8,847 nucleotides of DNA, taken from positions 1-8,847 of the forward strand of contig JBCDIM010000103.1 in the NCBI GenBank assembly GCA_038749105.1. The letters run 5' to 3'. The position numbers and the translations under genes were made by a program. Under the pieces are notes generated by a model, which did not search any database, was not told the origin of the DNA, and saw only the letters and a program-made list of their open reading frames with translations. Positions 5,140 through 8,847 of the stretch are shown one piece after another. Positions within the stretch are counted from its first letter, which is position 1; the number at the start of each line of letters is the position of its first letter. The DNA comes from JBCCOW01 sp038749105 (GTDB lineage Bacteria > Planctomycetota > Phycisphaerae > Phycisphaerales > Phycisphaeraceae).

Positions 5140-7563
5140 ATGAGTGCCAAGTACCGACGCGTCAAGGAAGCCGACCTCGCACTGCCCGCCCCGCTGCGCT
5201 GGCTGACCCGTGCGTTCTCGTCCATCACCCTGGCGGTCATCCTCCTCTCGATCATCTGCGTCTACGGCCTCTTCGCCTCGGTGCCCATCTACATGATCGG
5301 GCTCGGCGTCGGCTATGCCGTCATCGCCGCGTGCCTCGTCGGCCCGGTCGGGCTCGGGCTGCACGCCTTCCGCAAACGACTCGCCCACCACAACAGCCCG
5401 TGGCCCACCTGGAAGTGGCTCGCGTTGAGCCTGCCACTCCTCGCCGCCGCGGGCACGCTCACCGTCTGGTGTTCGCGTCACGCCAAAGCCTGGGCCGCCG
5501 ACTTCGAGCCCTTCGCCGAGCACCGCGCCACCGTCATCTACCGCCTGCCGGGCATCGAGATGACCGAGCTCGAGTTCTATTCGTGGTGGCCCATGCGGCT
5601 GCTGCTGATCCTCTTCGTGATCAACATGGTCTGGGCGACCATCCGCCGTATCCCCTTCGACCTGCCCCGCGCCGGCGTGCTCACCATCCACTCCGGCATC
5701 GTCATCATGGCCCTGGGCTCGCTGCTCTACGGCCAGTTCAAGCTCGAGGGCGACATGTTCCTCGTCCGCCAAGACCTCGCCGGGCCCGGCCAATCCTTCA
5801 CGCAGTACTTCTACGACCGCAACGACCCGGCCCTCTACCTCAGCCTCAACGGCCAGCCCGCTACCCCCATCCCCCTCAAGGGCAAGCTCCCCCGCTACAA
5901 CGACTACACCCTCGGCGAGCTCGACATCCCGATCCACGAGACGCCCGGCTTCTCCCAACGCTACACCGACCGCCTCCGCGTCAGTATCGTCGGCTTCTTC
6001 GCATACGCCGAGATGACCGCCAAGCTCATCGACCTCTCCGACACCGCGGCCGTCCGGGCCGGGCAGACCGCGGGCCTCGCCCCCGGCGTCCGCATGGCCG
6101 TCGGTGATATCCACCACGCCCATGGCGAGGCCCAGACCCTCCTCGCCGGCGTGCCCGACCGACGCGTCATCGCCGCCGGGGACGCCATCGTTGAGCTCCT
6201 GCCCGGCCTAACCCCGCAGCGCCGACGCGACCTCAACGAGACCTTCCTCGGGCCGCACGGCCTCATCGTCGACATCCCCGCCACCGGCTTCCGACAGGTC
6301 TACCCCATCACCCCCGGCCAGACCCTCACCCCCGAAGGCACCGGCTACACCCTCAACATCGAAAGCATCGGCCCCTATCAGCTCCCCTTCGTCACCGACG
6401 GCTACCAGAACGCCCAGGACACCTACACCCTCGTCCACATCACCGGCAACGGCAAAGACATCCGCCGACACGTCTTCCACCGCTACCCCGAACTCCACAC
6501 CGACTTCCTCCCCGCCGATGGCGAAAACGTCGGCCCCATGGGACAACGCCAGGACGCCATCGACCTCGACATCCGGCTGACCTTCATCGACGACGCCGTC
6601 CTGACCTACCGACTCATCCCCGTCAATAACTCGGCCGACGAACTCCAGCTCATGCTCCGCGGCAAGGGCCTGCCGCCCACCACCGGGCCGCTGCAGGAGT
6701 CCAAGTTCCCCCTGCCCAACGTGGGTGAGACCGGCAGCGACGGTATGCCCTGGATGCACATCACCGAGCGCGCCGACTTCGCCCTCGAAGGCTTCCAGCC
6801 CCAGCCCGTCCCCAAGCTCGCGCGCGACCCCAAGGAAGAGGGCAACTTCACGCACGCCGTCGTCCCCGTCGTCATCGAGAAACTCGCCGCCGACGGCAAG
6901 ACCGTCGAGGCCCGGGCCGAACGTTTGCTCCGCTACCACACCTACCCCGACTCCGACCAGTCGCCCCAGGCTGTCAACCTGCCCGGCCTCGGCGAGCTCA
7001 CCCTCACCCTCAGCCGAGACCGCTACGAGCTGCCCTTCACCATCTCGCTCCAAGACTTCGAGATGACGCCCTACCCCGGCTCCGATCAGCCCCGCGACTT
7101 CGCCTCTGACCTGCTCATCACCGAGATCGGCGAGGACGGCAGCCTCGGCCGTCCCCGCGTCCTCCGCACCCACATGAACAACCCCATCATGTTCTCCCCC
7201 GAGCACGCCCCCTTCCACATGGGCCGGATCAAGATCAGCCAGGTCTCCTGGGACCCCGGCGACCCCGAGATGTCCGAGGCCGAGAAGGCCATGACCAACG
7301 ACCGCGGCCGGTACGTCAACAAGCACCGCTTCTCCGTCGTGGGCATCTCCAACAACGTCGGCGTCCGCATCATCGCCCTCGGCGCCGTCCTCACCTTCGC
7401 CGGCATCCCCTACGCCTTCTACGTCAAGCCCTGGCTCCTCAAACGCCGCGCCCGCCAAAAGGTCGCCAACGCCCTGCAACGACAAGCCGCCGACAACGTC
7501 CCAACTTCTGAAGCCTCGGCACCAGACCGCGAAGAGGTCCCACGCACCCCCGAACTCGTCTGA
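5140..7563 (+). CDS. resB: ResB-like cytochrome c biogenesis protein (System II), enlarged type
   Basis: ResB (Ccs1/CcsB) works with CcsA to move heme across the membrane and help attach it to apocytochrome c. The 807-residue protein is longer than classical ResB (roughly 400-550). Predicted membrane segments are about 28-48, 53-77, 93-111, 150-168 and 178-199, then one near the C-terminus at about 740-763. Between them lies a periplasmic domain of some 540 residues. His184 in LTIHSGIVIMALGSLLYGQ (181-199) occupies the place of a conserved transmembrane heme-ligand histidine of the family; that match is by eye. The end of the big domain (HMGRIKISQVSWDPGDPEMS) precedes the last helix, as in ResB. 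A hydrophilic tail follows from about 770. The ATG at 5140 puts a short basic N-terminus before the first helix; no clear ribosome site is visible. ccsA follows 97 bases downstream on the same strand, which supports the assignment strongly. Confidence 0.88.
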   Translation: MSAKYRRVKEADLALPAPLRWLTRAFSSITLAVILLSIICVYGLFASVPIYMIGLGVGYAVIAACLVGPVGLGLHAFRKRLAHHNSPWPTWKWLALSLPLLAAAGTLTVWCSRHAKAWAADFEPFAEHRATVIYRLPGIEMTELEFYSWWPMRLLLILFVINMVWATIRRIPFDLPRAGVLTIHSGIVIMALGSLLYGQFKLEGDMFLVRQDLAGPGQSFTQYFYDRNDPALYLSLNGQPATPIPLKGKLPRYNDYTLGELDIPIHETPGFSQRYTDRLRVSIVGFFAYAEMTAKLIDLSDTAAVRAGQTAGLAPGVRMAVGDIHHAHGEAQTLLAGVPDRRVIAAGDAIVELLPGLTPQRRRDLNETFLGPHGLIVDIPATGFRQVYPITPGQTLTPEGTGYTLNIESIGPYQLPFVTDGYQNAQDTYTLVHITGNGKDIRRHVFHRYPELHTDFLPADGENVGPMGQRQDAIDLDIRLTFIDDAVLTYRLIPVNNSADELQLMLRGKGLPPTTGPLQESKFPLPNVGETGSDGMPWMHITERADFALEGFQPQPVPKLARDPKEEGNFTHAVVPVVIEKLAADGKTVEARAERLLRYHTYPDSDQSPQAVNLPGLGELTLTLSRDRYELPFTISLQDFEMTPYPGSDQPRDFASDLLITEIGEDGSLGRPRVLRTHMNNPIMFSPEHAPFHMGRIKISQVSWDPGDPEMSEAEKAMTNDRGRYVNKHRFSVVGISNNVGVRIIALGAVLTFAGIPYAFYVKPWLLKRRARQKVANALQRQAADNVPTSEASAPDREEVPRTPELV

Positions 7564-7575
7564 CCCGCCCAATTA

Positions 7576-7597
7576 GCCCCAGGCTTTGCCCGGGGGC
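7576..7597. repeat. GC-rich hairpin between resB and ccsA
   Basis: GCCCC at 7576-7580 pairs with GGGGC at 7593-7597, extended by GG/CC pairs across one mismatch, with CTTTGC near the tip. It begins 12 bases after the resB stop. Without a following T run it is more likely an mRNA-stabilising or attenuating hairpin, or a dispersed palindromic repeat, than a full terminator. A resemblance to dispersed planctomycete palindromes is from memory. Confidence 0.45.
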
Positions 7598-7660
7598 ACG
7601 CGGCGGACCGGATGCCTTGATACCACGCCACCCACGTCCCCCAACTCAACCCCGCACACC

Positions 7661-8847
7661 ATGCGTATCCCCACCCCCACCATCCTCCTCACGATCACCG
7701 CCCTCCTCGGCCTGCTGACTACACCCCCCGCGCTCGCCCAGGCCCGCCAGGACATCGCCGGCAATTACAACGAGGCCCCCGTCGCCGGCCCCATCGAAGC
7801 CCCCGCCACCCACGCCGCGCCCCAATACCCCGCCAAGCCCATCGACCGCACCGAGCACCAGGCCTTCCACCAGGCCCTCGACCTAGAACCCCTCGCTGCG
7901 CTTGCCGTGTTCGACGACGGCCGGGTCAAGACCCTCGACACCCTCGCCCGTGAGCACGTCGCCCGGTTCAACGGACGCACCCACCTCCGCGACATCGTCG
8001 CCGTCGACGCCAAGCTCCCTCCCGGCCAACGCCAGATCTACAAGTACGACCACCTCTTCGCCTTCTTCGACGTCGCCTTCCGCGACCCCACCCACCACGA
8101 CTCGTACCTCCACAGCAAGCCGCTGGTCTACGTCGAGTCGCTCCCGCTCCGGCGTCAGCTCATCGCCCACCTCCCGCCGGAAGAACAAGAGCTCTGGAAG
8201 GTCCGCGGCCGGCTGTCGCCCGCCATGCTCCTGAGCCCCCAGGTCCTCGCCAACCTCCGCAGCGAGACCGGTGACCTCCGCGAAGCCAACGCCAAGGGCG
8301 AGGTCTGGCTCGCCTACACCGCGATGCGCGACACCGCCCAACGCTTCAACCTCGTCAGCCCCCCCGAAGGCTCCGAGACCTGGGCTCACATCGAGTCTCT
8401 TACTGACGTCACACTCCCTAACGGAGACTCTAATCAGCTCCCTGCGGTCTTCTCCGCCGCCAATTCCGACGCAGCCGTCAAAGCCGCCGGGGCTTTCTTC
8501 GCCCTCCGCGACGCCTGGCTCGCTTCCGATGCCACCGCCGTCAACGCTGCTGCCGCAGAGCTCGCCGCCGCCCTGCCGCTGATCAACCCCGAGACCTACC
8601 CCGAGCAGACCCGCCGCAGCGTCGAGGTCATGTACAACCGCACGGGCCGCTACGCCATGGGCTGGCTGCTCTTCGCCGGGGCGGCCGTCTGCATGATCCT
8701 CGCCGCCTCGACCGGCCGTCGCCTCGCCATCGGGTTCGGCGTCGCCCTCCTCGGGCTCGGCATGCTCACCCAGCTCGCCGGCCTGCTCACCCGCTCGGTC
8801 ATCTCCGGCCGCTGGCCCATCCACAACCAGTACGAGTCCTTCATGGC
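7661..8847 (+). CDS. ccsA: CcsA-like cytochrome c biogenesis protein, N-terminal part with periplasmic extension
   Basis: CcsA (ResC) is the channel and synthase half of System II, exporting heme through its WWD domain to the site of ligation. The frame is open to the window edge: 395 full codons are present and the C-terminus is cut off. Residues 1-26 look like a signal peptide (hydrophobic core, then PPALA|Q). A periplasmic region of about 300 residues follows, starting with FDDGRVKTLDTLAREH (84-99), a motif found from memory in planctomycete and Bacteroidetes CcsA proteins. Two membrane helices lie at about 333-352 and 355-380, then GRWPIHNQYESFM (383-395), which matches the GRWPLxNxYE signature of CcsA at a loop after an early helix. 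The WWD motif and the heme-binding histidines would lie downstream. Probably co-transcribed with resB. Residues about 246-263 use codons unlike the rest. The ATG at 7661 is chosen because it starts the signal peptide. Confidence 0.88.
   Translation, partial: MRIPTPTILLTITALLGLLTTPPALAQARQDIAGNYNEAPVAGPIEAPATHAAPQYPAKPIDRTEHQAFHQALDLEPLAALAVFDDGRVKTLDTLAREHVARFNGRTHLRDIVAVDAKLPPGQRQIYKYDHLFAFFDVAFRDPTHHDSYLHSKPLVYVESLPLRRQLIAHLPPEEQELWKVRGRLSPAMLLSPQVLANLRSETGDLREANAKGEVWLAYTAMRDTAQRFNLVSPPEGSETWAHIESLTDVTLPNGDSNQLPAVFSAANSDAAVKAAGAFFALRDAWLASDATAVNAAAAELAAALPLINPETYPEQTRRSVEVMYNRTGRYAMGWLLFAGAAVCMILAASTGRRLAIGFGVALLGLGMLTQLAGLLTRSVISGRWPIHNQYESFM

Noticed and set aside
5122..7572. Long minus-strand frames opposite resB (333 and 454 codons)
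   Set aside because: Composition is biased to Gly, Val, Glu and Asp, as expected for the complement of a high-GC gene; resB in the other strand has clear domains and helices.

Overview
The window is a high-GC, protein-dense stretch of bacterial chromosome. The gene content best fits a planctomycete, probably class Phycisphaerae. The clues are a System II cytochrome c maturation pair of the large planctomycete type, a cluster of pseudopilin-like paralogs with the SDRN...ND(N/G)S layout common in that class, weak or absent Shine-Dalgarno sequences, and GC-rich hairpin repeats between genes. This assignment is an inference from protein features; no 16S rRNA or other species marker is present.

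Layout. (1) Bases 2-361 (+) hold the C-terminal part of the enoyl-ACP reductase FabI, including its catalytic Tyr/Lys. (2) Bases 463-3634 (-) carry four tandem, same-strand paralogs (called copies A to D here, in order of increasing coordinate) of about 230-250 residues. They have one N-terminal membrane segment and a secreted-side domain related to planctomycete pseudopilin-like proteins, but lack the usual prepilin peptidase motif. Copy D, first in the direction of transcription, is the most divergent, is visibly richer in A+T, and looks like a lipoprotein. (3) Bases 3733-4335 (-) encode ribosomal protein S4 (rpsD), with its own good sigma70-type promoter, a structured leader and an intrinsic terminator. 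(4) A BIME-like pair of inverted palindromes lies between rpsD and the fluoride channel gene crcB/fluC (4562-4972, -). (5) Divergently from crcB, resB (5140-7563, +) and the start of ccsA (7661 to the window edge, +) form a cytochrome c biogenesis unit.

How the genes work together. resB and ccsA encode the two halves of the System II heme delivery and ligation machine and are probably one operon. The four paralogs form a lineage-specific tandem expansion of unknown function. fabI, rpsD and crcB are ordinary housekeeping genes with no visible functional link to their neighbours. No gene-free stretch exceeds 300 bases; the longest gap is about 226 bases, between rpsD and crcB, and holds the rpsD promoter/leader and the palindrome pair.

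The most unusual material is the paralog array. Its last 19 codons are unusually conserved at the nucleotide level across all four copies, and a three-unit 13-bp repeat with quadruplex potential fills most of the gap between copies B and A. No mobile element, CRISPR array, tRNA or rRNA was seen.
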